A stretch of DNA of 64,000 bases from an uncultured Lachnospiraceae bacterium (lineage in GTDB: Bacteria; Bacillota; Clostridia; Lachnospirales; Lachnospiraceae), in assembly GCA_910578555.1 (NCBI GenBank), contig CAJTPS010000008.1:89199-153198 (forward strand). The letters are read 5' to 3'. Under the pieces are notes generated by a model, which was not told the DNA's origin, did not search any database, and was given only the letters and a program-made list of their open reading frames with translations. A program made the translations under genes and the position numbers. Positions 34,116 to 43,484 of the stretch are shown here, piece after piece; position 1 is the first letter of the stretch, and every line of letters begins with the position of its first letter.

Positions 34116-35105
34116 TCAGTTCTCCTTAATCGTCAATAATAAAAGTTCCATCGTCAGATCAAAATTGACATTTGCTTCCAGCCTTCTCTTCGCCTGCTGC
34201 AGCGCATTCACGATCGTCTCTATTCCCTCATAGGTACTTCTGTCCGACACTCTCATGATCTGCTGTATCTCTTCTTTGAAAATCAGACTGTTCACATCTT
34301 TTGTCGCCTTAAACAACAGCACGTCCCGATACCATGCGGACAGGATGTCCAGATAATCATTGACATCGAACTTGTATTCCGTAATCTTCTTGATCGCCTT
34401 AACGATCTCATTGACCTCCATGTCGTTAATATATTTTACCAGCGTAATCGCCTCGTCCCTGACCTTCTCGAACTCCTCACTGCTGGCAAGCAGTTTCGCC
34501 TTGCCGATATTGCCTCTTGCAAAAGCGACACAGATATTCGCCTTATAATCCGGCACCGCCAGTTCTTCCATCAGATATTTCTTCACAAGCGCATCCGATA
34601 CCGGCTTCATGTTAAGCACCACGCAACGGCTTAAGACCGTCGGAAGAAGCGCCTCCACGTGCGTTGTGAGAATCAGGATCACAGCATACTCCGGCGGCTC
34701 CTCCAGTGTCTTTAGCAGCGCATTCTGCGCCTGCACCGTCATCTTCTCACCCTCATTCATGATATAGATCTTACGCGGACTGCTGTAGGGCTTAATTGCA
34801 ATATCCCCGTTGATCTGCGCCCGGATGTCCTCCACGCCGATCGTATTCGGTTTTTCATGGCTGACATACACTATATCAGGCTGATTGTTGCTGAGCGCCT
34901 GTTTACAGGAATGACACTCCCCGCACGGCTCGATCTCTCCCCTCTCGCACTGCAGCGCCATCGCAAAGATACGTGCAATAAATTCCTTGCCGGAACTCCT
35001 CTCTCCGTTAATAATATACGCATGCGACACTTTCTTCGTGGCAATCGCGTTCTGTAAATGTTCTTTTAACTGCTCTTGTCCTATAATGTCCGTAAACTTC
35101 GCCAT
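34116..35105 (-). CDS. holB: DNA polymerase III delta' subunit
   Basis: 329 residues. AAA+ clamp-loader fold with P-loop INGERSSGKEFIA and a zinc module CERGEIEPCGECHSC. The VLSRC sensor-1 equivalent reads PTVLSRCVVLNMKP. It loads the sliding clamp with DnaX and HolA. Genes ricT and trmN6 follow in the same operon. Confidence 0.92.
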   Translation of the reverse strand: MAKFTDIIGQEQLKEHLQNAIATKKVSHAYIINGERSSGKEFIARIFAMALQCERGEIEPCGECHSCKQALSNNQPDIVYVSHEKPNTIGVEDIRAQINGDIAIKPYSSPRKIYIMNEGEKMTVQAQNALLKTLEEPPEYAVILILTTHVEALLPTVLSRCVVLNMKPVSDALVKKYLMEELAVPDYKANICVAFARGNIGKAKLLASSEEFEKVRDEAITLVKYINDMEVNEIVKAIKKITEYKFDVNDYLDILSAWYRDVLLFKATKDVNSLIFKEEIQQIMRVSDRSTYEGIETIVNALQQAKRRLEANVNFDLTMELLLLTIKEN

Positions 35106-35157
35106 CTATAACCCCACCCATTCTCACGTCTGTTTCTGACTGTATTTATGCTGCAGC

Positions 35158-35292
35158 TCAGCTTTTGGCTTTCCTGTTCCTGTCTGCCCCGCTTTCCTTC
35201 TTTGCGCATTTTCTTTGTTCTTTTTTATTCAGAAGATGCTGTTTGGCCTTACAAACCGTCTCTATCAACATTTGATTCGCTATCAGCCCCAT
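35158..35292 (-). CDS. Possible small basic protein, 44 residues
   Basis: ATG 35292 has AGGAGAAAGCGGGT upstream and the frame ends at TGA 35158. The product begins MGLIANQMLIETV and ends in a Lys/Arg-rich tail. It fills the 240-base gap between yaaR and holB. No known family recognised; it may be chance. Confidence 0.3.
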   Translation of the reverse strand: MGLIANQMLIETVCKAKQHLLNKKEQRKCAKKESGADRNRKAKS

Positions 35293-35346
35293 GACCCGCT
35301 TTCTCCTTTGCTCTGTCTCTTATTCCAAACTGTATCCGCCTGTCCG

Positions 35347-35787
35347 TTATGTGAATATATCCAGCAGCAGCCCTCTGATCTCCCCGATCTTACTGAGAAT
35401 CGCCAGATTATCCTGCTCATCCTTGACAAGTTCCTGTGCAAGCTGATCCAGATTCTCATCAATCAGGCGGATAATCCCATATACTCTGTGCCGTCCCTTC
35501 CGGTCCAGAAAATTTTCTCTGGAAAAAGCATGGGACCGGTTGACTACTTCGTTTAAGAAATCTTTGATCAGCGCGCGGTACCGCTTCATATCCTTGATAT
35601 CACGGTGTTTGGAAAGCTTATCACCCTGTCTGGTGATCTCCTCCATCATATTCGCCAGCGCATTCTGCAGATCCTGTTCCTCGATCCTGCTGACAAGAGT
35701 GAACTTAAATGTACCGTCCGTCTCCTGCGCCTGCTGCGTCTGTTCCACCGGCATCGCCTGCTGTATTTGATTTACTTTAATATCCAT
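35347..35787 (-). CDS. YaaR-like protein (DUF327)
   Basis: 146 residues, helical, with the DUF327 core QGDKLSKHRDIKDMKRY and RKGRHRVYGIIRLIDENLD. It lies directly upstream of holB in many Firmicutes. Role unknown; the link to replication or tRNA genes is positional only. Confidence 0.85.
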   Translation of the reverse strand: MDIKVNQIQQAMPVEQTQQAQETDGTFKFTLVSRIEEQDLQNALANMMEEITRQGDKLSKHRDIKDMKRYRALIKDFLNEVVNRSHAFSRENFLDRKGRHRVYGIIRLIDENLDQLAQELVKDEQDNLAILSKIGEIRGLLLDIFT

Positions 35788-35921
35788 CTCCCGTCACCTC
35801 CCCGTCATACGCATTCCGTAAGTTTCATACGCTCCGGATCTGCACGGCACCCTACACCGCCTGTGCAGCCACTGCGCTTCCTGCCGCACGAACTACGATC
35901 ATATTATATATCGTCTCTATC

Positions 35922-36506
35922 TCAATTTTCTTGTAGATATAGCAGAATCTCTTCCAGACACCGTCCCAGTTTATCATTATAAAAAGTCCGGCTGATCCCT
36001 GCTTTCTTAAGCTTCTCCTCCGAAAAATCTTCGGCGTCCGCCAGGAACCGTCTGCACATCTCTTCATATTTCGGATGATCCTGCGCTTTCTCCCGATCCA
36101 GCGCCCGCTGCAGCCGCACACCGTCATCCAGCTCGATCATCACCGGAAGTACCTTGTCTTCTCCGTAAAAACGCCGGATCTGTTCATAGGATTCCAGCGT
36201 CCCGATCATCACGTAAGAGCCGCTCTCTGTATCGATTCCCTCATCCGCAACCGTAAAATACCGCCACATGCCCAGACGGGTATGATACACCCTGTCTTCT
36301 ATCACTCTGCCCTGCGCCAGAAGCCTCTGAAAGCCTTCCTCGTCCGTAAAATGATATTCCACGCCGTCTCTCTCTCCTACCCGGATCGGTCTGGTCGTGT
36401 AGGGGACGATCGGCTGCAGGATCACCTGATCCTGTCCCAGAAGTTCTTTATAAATTGTATCTTTTCCCGACGAGCTTCTTCCCATCAGGCACACGATTTT
36501 TCCCAT
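35922..36506 (-). CDS. Guanylate kinase-like protein
   Basis: 194 residues. P-loop GRSSSGKDT (residues 9-17), then TTRPIRVGERDGVEYHF and the lid region. This is the GMK fold, but with a less conserved core than housekeeping Gmk, and position next to yaaR marks the second, Clostridia-specific copy. It may phosphorylate GMP or another nucleotide; unresolved. Confidence 0.85.
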   Translation of the reverse strand: MGKIVCLMGRSSSGKDTIYKELLGQDQVILQPIVPYTTRPIRVGERDGVEYHFTDEEGFQRLLAQGRVIEDRVYHTRLGMWRYFTVADEGIDTESGSYVMIGTLESYEQIRRFYGEDKVLPVMIELDDGVRLQRALDREKAQDHPKYEEMCRRFLADAEDFSEEKLKKAGISRTFYNDKLGRCLEEILLYLQEN

Positions 36507-36580
36507 ATTGATAAATACCTTTTATCGATAACTGTGCACTATATTAATAATGCCATATTTTGGAAAGAATTTCAAATATT

Positions 36581-38203
36581 TCATAAAAGTACGGACACCG
36601 CGCCCTCATCAACCCCCTGAACACGCAGCCCCATACGTATACTTTCCCGTATCTGCACAAGCAGCGATTCACTTATGACTTCTCCCGGTACCAGAAGCGG
36701 AATACCCGGCGGGTACAGATTAATAAAATCAGCGGCAATTCTGCCCGCTGCAGCCGTAAGCGGCACTTTCTCGCGGGGCCACTCGCATGCCTGCGCCGGG
36801 CACATCCTCACCTCAGGCATGCCACAGCTGCTATCCCCCCCGTCAATGTCTTCCGGCACTCCGGGGACACCTGCGCGGCTGCCACGCGCTGCAGTTATCT
36901 GCCCTGCCGCACACGGCTCTGTCTCGCACAGCCGCCTCTTCTCATCCGCAGTTCGTACCGCTTCCCTCTCTATCCTATCATCAATCTGCACTAATGCATC
37001 AGCCAATCTCTGCCAGCCTTCTTCTGTGTCCATGATCGTCATAACCGCCAGTACATAATTACCTGCCGCCATCTCCATCTGCAGATGATATTCTTCCCGC
37101 AGAACGTCATACAGCTTCTGTCCATTCCACGCGTCATTACGTATCAATATCACCAGTTTGCCGATGTCCCATCCTGCCATACGGCACTGCGTGGTGTTTA
37201 GCATGCCGCCGCCATCGGATGTGCCCGTGAAAAGTTTAGTATGCTTTTCTCCACAATGCCCGTCGTTTTGCGACACATCTGTCATTTTTCCAATGATTAT
37301 ATGTTTACATGTCTCCGTTTTTTTACAAAAAAGCGCATGCTGGCACCGCATCTGTGTAAATCCTGCCGTGCCTTGCGTTTCCATGTATCGGACACAGCAG
37401 TCCATACTTGCCATCATCACATACGATGGGCTGCTCGTCTGAAGCATCCGCAGATATCTGCGCAGCCTGTCGCGGTCAACCCGTTCTCCCTGCACATGCA
37501 CAAGCGCCGTCTGCGTCATTGCCGGAAGCGTTTTGTGCAGACTGTGTATCACCAGGTCTGCGCCCGCCGCAACCGCACCTGCCGGCATCTGCGGATCTAA
37601 ACCCAGATGCGCACCGTGTGCTTCGTCAACAATCAATATCTTATCCCGTGCATGTACCACCGCAGCAATCGCTTCTATATCAGACAATATTCCCTCATAC
37701 GTCGGCGATGTAATGACTACAGCCTTGCATGCGGGATATTGTTCCAGCAGACAACCGATCTCCTCCGCCCCGATCCCGTCATAGATTCCGTAATTCTCCA
37801 GTACCGCCGGGCGGCAGTAATGCAGCTGCAGTTCCTGCAGAATCGCCGCATGGTAGACGGATTTATGACAGTTCCGCGCAATCAGAATTTCTGTGCCGCG
37901 CGCCGCTGCCGTCATGATCGAAGCCAGTATACCGCAGGTACTGCCGCCTACCAGATAATAGGTTTCCTCCGCGCCATACAGCCGGTTCGCCCGCTCCTGT
38001 GCTTCCCGCAGGATTCCCTCGGCATGGTGCAGGTCATCAAAACCGTCGATCTCCGTAATATCAATGTCAAAGTACCCCGCCATCTCGCCCGCCTGCCGGC
38101 TTCGCTTATGCCCCGGCATATGATACGGATAATAATCACTTTCCCCATATTCGGACAGTGCGGCATACAAACTCTTTGTCTCCTGATTTTGTTTAGACGC
38201 CAT
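36581..38203 (-). CDS. Orn/Lys/Arg decarboxylase family protein
   Basis: 540 residues, fold type I PLP enzyme: YHMPGHKRS at the start, GGSTCG, PLP-binding Asp193 in IVDEAHGAH and Lys224 in HSLHKTLPAM. It decarboxylates arginine, lysine or ornithine; substrate cannot be read. It is longer than the 480-residue standard because of an insert of about 60 residues (about 418-478) that is rich in Cys, Gly and Pro before the conserved end YPPGIPLLVPGE. The gmk-like gene follows after 75 bases. Confidence 0.88.
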   Translation of the reverse strand: MASKQNQETKSLYAALSEYGESDYYPYHMPGHKRSRQAGEMAGYFDIDITEIDGFDDLHHAEGILREAQERANRLYGAEETYYLVGGSTCGILASIMTAAARGTEILIARNCHKSVYHAAILQELQLHYCRPAVLENYGIYDGIGAEEIGCLLEQYPACKAVVITSPTYEGILSDIEAIAAVVHARDKILIVDEAHGAHLGLDPQMPAGAVAAGADLVIHSLHKTLPAMTQTALVHVQGERVDRDRLRRYLRMLQTSSPSYVMMASMDCCVRYMETQGTAGFTQMRCQHALFCKKTETCKHIIIGKMTDVSQNDGHCGEKHTKLFTGTSDGGGMLNTTQCRMAGWDIGKLVILIRNDAWNGQKLYDVLREEYHLQMEMAAGNYVLAVMTIMDTEEGWQRLADALVQIDDRIEREAVRTADEKRRLCETEPCAAGQITAARGSRAGVPGVPEDIDGGDSSCGMPEVRMCPAQACEWPREKVPLTAAAGRIAADFINLYPPGIPLLVPGEVISESLLVQIRESIRMGLRVQGVDEGAVSVLL

Positions 38204-38380
38204 TTACAGTCTTCCCTTCTTTGCCGCTCTGTTTGTCTTACTGCTGATTCGCATTCACCATGTGATAACAGGCGCAAGGCGCATTCCGGCTCTCTGGTCC
38301 AAAACTGCTTTCGGGTTCCGCCTCCGGATCTGTCTGAATGTCAACATCATATCCGGATCAGTTGTTACTCCGGTCTGCCT

Positions 38381-38938
38381 TCAGGATGCTTTCTTCGCTC
38401 CATGCCCTTTATGAAGCTTTACCGTCTCCATGAGGGAACAGTATTTATCCGCCGCGGTTACTACCCATGCCTCCCTGCACGTCGGCGGCACTACCGTGAG
38501 CGGCCACATATGTTTGTGAATGATCTCTCTCTGGGTATCGTTTAACTCATATTCCTGCTCTGCGTTTTTCAGCGCGATGCTCGGGTGCCAGAACCCGTGC
38601 AGACGCTTGCGCTCTGACAAATAATCTTTATCATGCCAGTCATAAAGGAAATAATCGTGCAGCAGCGCGCCGCGGATCAGATCGTGCTTGTCGCAGTGAA
38701 GACCAAGCTTTTTATTAATCAGCAGACTGTATCTCGCCACGTCAACGCAATGATTATAAACCGTCATTGTTCCGTGTTGAATATGCTTTCTGGTTCCTTT
38801 AAAATTCTCCGAGTTTAAGATGTCATAGGCATGTTTCCTAAGCAGCGCATGAATCCGCTTATGTCGTTCATATAACTTTTCCATTCGTTCCCTGTGTTTT
38901 TGTCTGCGATTCTTTAAGAAATCCATATCCAAACCCAT
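38381..38938 (-). CDS. HD-domain protein
   Basis: 185 residues (ATG 38926 is an alternative start). A Lys/Arg-rich N-terminus precedes an HD phosphohydrolase domain with the motif ALLHDYFLYDW and further His and Asp in HKHMWPLT and TAADKYCSL. Often called YedJ- or RelA/HD-like hydrolases, substrate unknown. Downstream neighbour of the decarboxylase. Confidence 0.8.
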   Translation of the reverse strand: MGLDMDFLKNRRQKHRERMEKLYERHKRIHALLRKHAYDILNSENFKGTRKHIQHGTMTVYNHCVDVARYSLLINKKLGLHCDKHDLIRGALLHDYFLYDWHDKDYLSERKRLHGFWHPSIALKNAEQEYELNDTQREIIHKHMWPLTVVPPTCREAWVVTAADKYCSLMETVKLHKGHGAKKAS

Positions 38939-39102
38939 TCCTTTCTTTCAGCCTGATTATCCTGTACACCCTTACTCTCATTTTTATTCAAACAGCATAT
39001 AGAGCTTTCCTGTTGTATAGTCCCGCCACATCCGCCGGATTCTTACAGCGTCGAGTCCGCTTTCCCATATATTCATCCCTGGTTCTTCCTTCTCCGCTCG
39101 TC

Positions 39103-40290
39103 TCACATATCCTGCCTTCGCTCAATCAGTTCGTGCAGCTGTGCCGCTCTGTGTGACCAGGTATGTCCGCTTTTCGCCAGTGTATACCCCTCGTCGGCGA
39201 TCCGCTGCATACGGTCAGGATCAGCGAGCAGTCCCGCCGCAATCTCCGGCAGCCGCTCCATCTGCCCTAGCGTATAAATGCTGCTGTCTGTCCCGTCATG
39301 CAGAATCCCGTCCAGATATACGCTTGAGTCCGTCAGGCAGACCGCGCCGTTCAGCATACTGTTAAATATTCTGTCATGCGCCCCGTCCTTAAACCACGGC
39401 ATCACATTGAGCGAAATCTTCGCCTGACAAAGTTTCTTCAGACAACCCACCGAGTCCAGATTATTCATCAGAATCAGATTCTCCTCATGCTTACAATTCA
39501 GAGAATCCCATCCGTCCCCGAAGATATGCACTTTAATCCCGGCATCCGCAAGCACCTGTACGGCCCTTCCACGCACCGTATAACGCACATATAAATCAAT
39601 AAAGGTGAGCGCTGCCATCGTTTTCTTCAATTCCTCTTCCGGCACCTCCCCCAGTTCTTCCCGCAGATGTGCCTCCGCCACCGCTTCCACCGTCTTCCAC
39701 GGATTCGCCAGCAAATCATCGATCATGCCGTAATAAAACGCCGTATACTCATCATCGATCCGTGTAATGTATTTCTCAAACGTCTGCGGTACACAATAAT
39801 TGCCTACCATCAGCACATCATACTTACGGTATGCAATCGGTACATTTGACTTATTCTCATACAACTCTGTCCCCGCAAGCGGCAGAAACGGCGCGCATGT
39901 AATCTCCGGGAAAAAACGCTGCATGTACTTCTCATGATTCCTGTCTATACTGATGTGGTGATATTTTCGTGGAACTTTATCCAGAAAATGATGATAATAC
40001 ATAGGGTGATCCACCACAATATTATAGCTTGGTATATCCAGTGCATCCCACATCATCGTACCGTTTTCGTCAAGGAAATATTCCTCTCCGCTCATGCCGT
40101 GAAAATTGAAGTTAATCAGCACCGTATTCCCTTTTTCAAAAAATTGAAAGAAACGCTCCGTACTGTTCCACGCCCGGCCAAGGTCATAAATAAAAGTCTC
40201 ATGCCCAAGCTGTTTCATAGCCTCCGCGATCTGAAGCGAGAAATAACCCTGTGTCTCTATATCCCCCACAAAAAACATGATCTTTTTCAT
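39103..40290 (-). CDS. Glycosyltransferase, CgeB-like (DUF3880)
   Basis: 395 residues, GT-B fold type: MKKIMFFVGDIETQGYFSLQIAEAM at the start (read in parts), GDGWDSLN with conserved sugar-site pattern, LNVMPWFKDGAHDRIFNSMLNGAV and the C-terminal STGHTWS-like SGHTWSHRA. CgeB is a spore-coat glycan protein of B. subtilis; relatives in Clostridia are called spore maturation CgeB-type. Probable role: glycosylation of spore or surface protein. Confidence 0.85.
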   Translation of the reverse strand: MKKIMFFVGDIETQGYFSLQIAEAMKQLGHETFIYDLGRAWNSTERFFQFFEKGNTVLINFNFHGMSGEEYFLDENGTMMWDALDIPSYNIVVDHPMYYHHFLDKVPRKYHHISIDRNHEKYMQRFFPEITCAPFLPLAGTELYENKSNVPIAYRKYDVLMVGNYCVPQTFEKYITRIDDEYTAFYYGMIDDLLANPWKTVEAVAEAHLREELGEVPEEELKKTMAALTFIDLYVRYTVRGRAVQVLADAGIKVHIFGDGWDSLNCKHEENLILMNNLDSVGCLKKLCQAKISLNVMPWFKDGAHDRIFNSMLNGAVCLTDSSVYLDGILHDGTDSSIYTLGQMERLPEIAAGLLADPDRMQRIADEGYTLAKSGHTWSHRAAQLHELIERRQDM

Positions 40291-40405
40291 CTGTACTGTT
40301 CATTCCTTTCCTGTCAATTTGCCAGTCTCTCCATCAGGATAACGGTGTCTGCCTTGTGTTGCTGTCCTCACTGCATGCACACTTTCGGCACCGCTTTGCA
40401 ATACC

Positions 40406-41515
40406 CTAAGTCCGTACCCGCTCCATGCCCGCCTCCAGCTCTTTATCCCGATAAATCAGCATAGTGATCATAAAACTCGCCACAAAGGATACCGCCGCCA
40501 CGACAATAGCTTTCAGCAGATTATTCGCCTCATTTGCACTATAGAACATCAGGACAGACGGAATACTCGGAAACGTGAAAATATAGCAATGAACCGTCAG
40601 AATACCCTGCACGATCCCCGCAATCATGCATCCCAGAATATTACCCAGCATTGGCGTCTTCTCCTTGAAACACACTCCGAAGATAGAAGGCTCCGCAATA
40701 CCCGGAATCAGAACTGTGATCATAGCGCTCATTGCCATCGCCCTCTTTGCAGATGTTCTCGACCGCACAAACACCCCCAGGTCACATCCCGCCAGAGATA
40801 CGTTTGCGATAAAAAAAGCTACCATAATACCATAGTCTATACCTGTCAAACCGATCTGTGTAATTGCCAGCGAAATGAATATCCAATGCATGCCCGTGGA
40901 AACCAGAAAGAGCGTCAGCGCCGCAAAAATCCCCCATGCCAGCACCGGCACAGTCGTCTGCATGGCATCCAGTCCGTCCGCCAGCAGATTACTGATCAGA
41001 CTGACAACGGGTTCTATAATCAGAATCCCCATAAGCGCTGTAAGCAATATGGCACATGCTGCAAGAAAGTAAGGCTGTAAACTCTCCTTAATCACTTTCT
41101 TTAAAAAACGCACAATATGAGACATACAATATATCAACAGAATAATCGGAATTACACTGTAAGCGTAAGTTGCCGACACCACCGGAATACCGATAAATGT
41201 AACTTTCTCTCCGCTTTCCATTAATGCCGCAAAATCCGGAAGCAGCATAGTACACACACTGATAATCGCTATAAGCGGATCTGTCTTAAACTGTTTTGCC
41301 GCGGAATATGCCACCATGACCGGAAGAAAATAAAAGGGTGTGGTTGCAATAGCCGATAAAATGGCTTCTGTGCTTCCGGACAAAATATGGATCGTCGTCA
41401 AAAGCAATACTACCATTTTGAAAATGCCGCCTGCCAGCACAATCGGTATAATCGGCGCCATGCACTCACTGATCTGTTCAAATGCCGTCGCAAATCCCTT
41501 CTTTATCTTATTCAC
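40406..41515 (-). CDS. PTS EIIC subunit alone (beta-glucoside/glucose family)
   Basis: 369 residues from GTG 41515, six bases after a GGAGG site; ATG 41521 would sit directly on that site. About ten membrane helices; the EIIC signature PGIAEPSIFGV and GMHWIFISL are present. EIIB and EIIA domains are missing, so it must borrow partners or transport by other means. No sugar can be assigned. Confidence 0.82.
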   Translation of the reverse strand: MNKIKKGFATAFEQISECMAPIIPIVLAGGIFKMVVLLLTTIHILSGSTEAILSAIATTPFYFLPVMVAYSAAKQFKTDPLIAIISVCTMLLPDFAALMESGEKVTFIGIPVVSATYAYSVIPIILLIYCMSHIVRFLKKVIKESLQPYFLAACAILLTALMGILIIEPVVSLISNLLADGLDAMQTTVPVLAWGIFAALTLFLVSTGMHWIFISLAITQIGLTGIDYGIMVAFFIANVSLAGCDLGVFVRSRTSAKRAMAMSAMITVLIPGIAEPSIFGVCFKEKTPMLGNILGCMIAGIVQGILTVHCYIFTFPSIPSVLMFYSANEANNLLKAIVVAAVSFVASFMITMLIYRDKELEAGMERVRT

Positions 41516-41757
41516 ATCCATCCTCCATGCCAAAGCAGTTTACTGTAATTTCCCCGGTTCTTCTTTTCCGCAAATACGCAGACAAACTTTTGCCTATTCA
41601 TCGTACCACAATCTGTTCCAAATTCCTACTTCCTATTATTAAAATTCGTTTACATTTTTTGTTACAAACATTACAAACATTTTACTGCCTTTTAAAAGCA
41701 AAAAAGCCGGCATACAGCCAACTCTTCCATAAAACTTCTATATAACAAACCATCTGG

Positions 41758-41883
41758 GATATCGCCTTGGGGTTCGAATCCCCATATCCACTCGATGACT
41801 TCTTTTAGTGAACCACTGGGGATATCGCTCTGGGGTTCGAATCCCCATATCCACTCGATGACCTCTTTTAGTGAACCACTGGG
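41758..41883. repeat. Two 63-bp tandem repeats with tRNA T-arm-like hairpins
   Basis: Units start at 41758 and 41821 and are over 90% identical. Each contains TGGGGTTCGAATCCCCA, the T-arm of a tRNA, flanked by GATATC/ATATCC arms. Each ends with the 3' acceptor of the tRNA-Lys fragment that follows on the minus strand. The repeats probably are left from repeated integration at a tRNA gene. Positions 41536-41757 hold no gene. Confidence 0.8.
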
Positions 41884-41918
41884 GATTCGAACCCCAGACA
41901 ACTTGATTAAAAGTCAAG
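41872..41918 (-). pseudogene. 3' half of tRNA-Lys(UUU), probable prophage att site
   Basis: On the minus strand the anticodon arm CTTGACTTTTAATCAAG (UUU anticodon), a variable loop, the T-arm TGGGG-TTCGAAT-CCCCA and the acceptor strand GTGGTTC are intact. The 5' half is missing: no GAACCAC acceptor strand or D arm lies upstream. A 3' tRNA fragment beside lysis genes is the hallmark of a tRNA-integrated prophage; the full tRNA should lie beyond the other end. Confidence 0.7.
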
Positions 41919-42058
41919 TAATAAACATCGTATTTATGCAGGTTTTCAGATTCTTTTGCTATAATAATGCTATAATTTAGTTTGTAAAATACAATTCTAT
42001 AAATTGGCTAACATGCTGTAGTATACATTATTTTCCTTTTATTTGCAATTAGTAAAAG

Positions 42059-42727
42059 TCACATCTGTAGCATTTTCCACGTCTTTCTTCCGACGATGCC
42101 GTCCACAACCAGACCGTTCACTCTCTGGATTGCCTTGACTGCTGCCAGTGTCTCATCCCCGAAGATCCCGTCACAAGCAACTTTATACCCCAGGCTGCAG
42201 AGGATCTGCTGTAACTTCTTTACATACTCACCCCTACAGCCTTTTTTCAGCGTAGGGTACTGCATCACGTTATTATTTACTGCCTCGCTACCAGCAGTAA
42301 CATTTCCAGCAGCCTTCCGCATAAACAGTTCCCGTTCCTCCTTCCGGCGCCGCGTCAGCCCCGGAAGCACTTTCCCGGCCGCCTTATTATACAGCAGCAT
42401 TTTCTCGGCTATGATTTCTCTGCTCCTTGTGCCGCCGGCGGTAAGCTGGTCTATACTGCCAAGGTTATATGCAAAGGATACCAGCGCGTCAAACTCATTC
42501 TGCGTCCATCTGTACCTGTCATAATAAGCGTTTACTTTCTTTTCAAACTTCGCCAGATCCGCGATCAGGATCGCGTCCGCCTGCGCCTGTGTAATCCTCT
42601 GGCCGGGCTTTACGTCTCCCGTGTGCCCGTATCCGATCGTCCATACACCGGCCGGACACTTATATGCGTCCAGCCTGCAGCCCTCGTATTTTTTGATCAG
42701 GTTAATGCCTGCCTGTCCTGTCTTCAT
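42059..42727 (-). CDS. Phage endolysin, GH24 lysozyme with peptidoglycan-binding domain
   Basis: 222 residues. Residues 1-140: T4/P21-type lysozyme with catalytic Glu15 in KKYEGCRLDAY and the WTIGYGHT strand. Residues 155-222: PG_binding_1 repeat (KGCRGEYVKKLQQILCSLGY). It cleaves the MurNAc-GlcNAc bond of peptidoglycan. The start overlaps the holin stop (ATGA), so they are coupled. It ends the late operon, about 140 bases from the tRNA fragment; that gap has no gene and is AT-rich. Confidence 0.95.
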   Translation of the reverse strand: MKTGQAGINLIKKYEGCRLDAYKCPAGVWTIGYGHTGDVKPGQRITQAQADAILIADLAKFEKKVNAYYDRYRWTQNEFDALVSFAYNLGSIDQLTAGGTRSREIIAEKMLLYNKAAGKVLPGLTRRRKEERELFMRKAAGNVTAGSEAVNNNVMQYPTLKKGCRGEYVKKLQQILCSLGYKVACDGIFGDETLAAVKAIQRVNGLVVDGIVGRKTWKMLQM

Positions 42728-43083
42728 ACTGTTTCTCCTCCGGTTGCACTTTCCACCGCACTGAGTTCAATGCGCTTATCCTGTTTCATGGCGTATACTG
42801 CCGCTTCGATTAAGCTGTTAAGCTGTTCGTCGGATATGCTAATATTCTTCTTTATCAGCATATCTTTTAATAATTTGGTTACAATCGCTTTCTTCTCTGC
42901 ACTGCTGCCGTCCCCGAAAATGGTCTGCTCTGCAGATTTCACGGCGATCTCCGCCCACTGTACGATCCATGCGTACTGCGATTCTTCGACTTTCAGGCGC
43001 AGGTACGGTACCGCGTACCTCACCACAATCACTACTGCCAATACAATCACTGCCCTTAATACTTCAAATAATAATTCATTCAT
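42724..43083 (-). CDS. Phage holin, LLH type
   Basis: 119 residues from ATG 43083 (GTGAGGACTATT upstream). One N-terminal membrane helix (ELLFEVLRAVIVLAVVIVVRY) followed by a charged helical domain (WIVQWAEIAVKSAEQ) as in Phage_holin_6_1 (LLH) proteins. It would form membrane lesions releasing the endolysin encoded next. Confidence 0.85.
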   Translation of the reverse strand: MNELLFEVLRAVIVLAVVIVVRYAVPYLRLKVEESQYAWIVQWAEIAVKSAEQTIFGDGSSAEKKAIVTKLLKDMLIKKNISISDEQLNSLIEAAVYAMKQDKRIELSAVESATGGETV

Positions 43084-43378
43084 AATAGTCCTCACTTTCC
43101 GGTTGCACCGGTGCAACCACGTCATTCTCTCTAAAGTATTGCTCCTGTAGCCTCATGCGCTGTTCTTCCTTCGTCTCAAAAAAGGACTTCGCGCAGTAGA
43201 CCAAAAATACGCCTATGATCTCCGTCACGATCAGACCGCCCATCGTCTCGGCGATCTGCTCCCGCCCTAGCAGGGCGAGAATGAATGGAAACTGCATGTC
43301 GGCCAGCGCCACAGTGATGATCCTGGTCATCATCTTTTTGGTGTATGTATGATACCGCCGTGGACGCTCATTCATCAT
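43076..43378 (-). CDS. Small phage membrane protein, 100 residues
   Basis: Starts at ATG 43378 (GGGAGGCTAATA upstream). Basic N-terminus (NERPRRYHTYTKK), two hydrophobic helices (IITVALADMQFPFILALL and GLIVTEIIGVFLVYCAK), then a charged tail. Its place next to the holin suggests a second lysis or holin partner. Not recognised. It overlaps the holin start by 8 bases and the preceding tiny gene by 11. Confidence 0.7.
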   Translation of the reverse strand: MMNERPRRYHTYTKKMMTRIITVALADMQFPFILALLGREQIAETMGGLIVTEIIGVFLVYCAKSFFETKEEQRMRLQEQYFRENDVVAPVQPESEDYYE

Positions 43379-43484
43379 TATTAGCCTCCCTCCCCAGTTC
43401 ATTAAGCCCTGCTGCGGTGAGTAACATTCCTGCAACAAAGATTGCCGATATTATGATTGCCGTAGCCACTATTGCTATTTTCAC
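43368..43484 (-). CDS. Tiny single-helix phage protein, 38 residues
   Basis: GTG 43484 overlaps the upstream stop as GTGA; GGGAGGAGG lies upstream. The product (VKIAIVATAIIISAIFVAGM, then LLTAAGLNELGREANNDE) is one membrane helix plus a short tail. It overlaps both neighbours, typical of lysis modules. Function unknown; possibly a spanin-like or antiholin peptide. Confidence 0.6.
   Translation of the reverse strand: MKIAIVATAIIISAIFVAGMLLTAAGLNELGREANNDE

Noticed and set aside
35852..36127. Frame overlapping the guanylate-kinase-like gene
   Set aside because: Out-of-frame shadow of the 3' part of that gene.
41692..41901. Minus-strand frame with repeated SGSLKEVIEWIWGFEPQ
   Set aside because: It translates the tRNA-derived repeats; such peptides are a known annotation artefact of tRNA T-arms.
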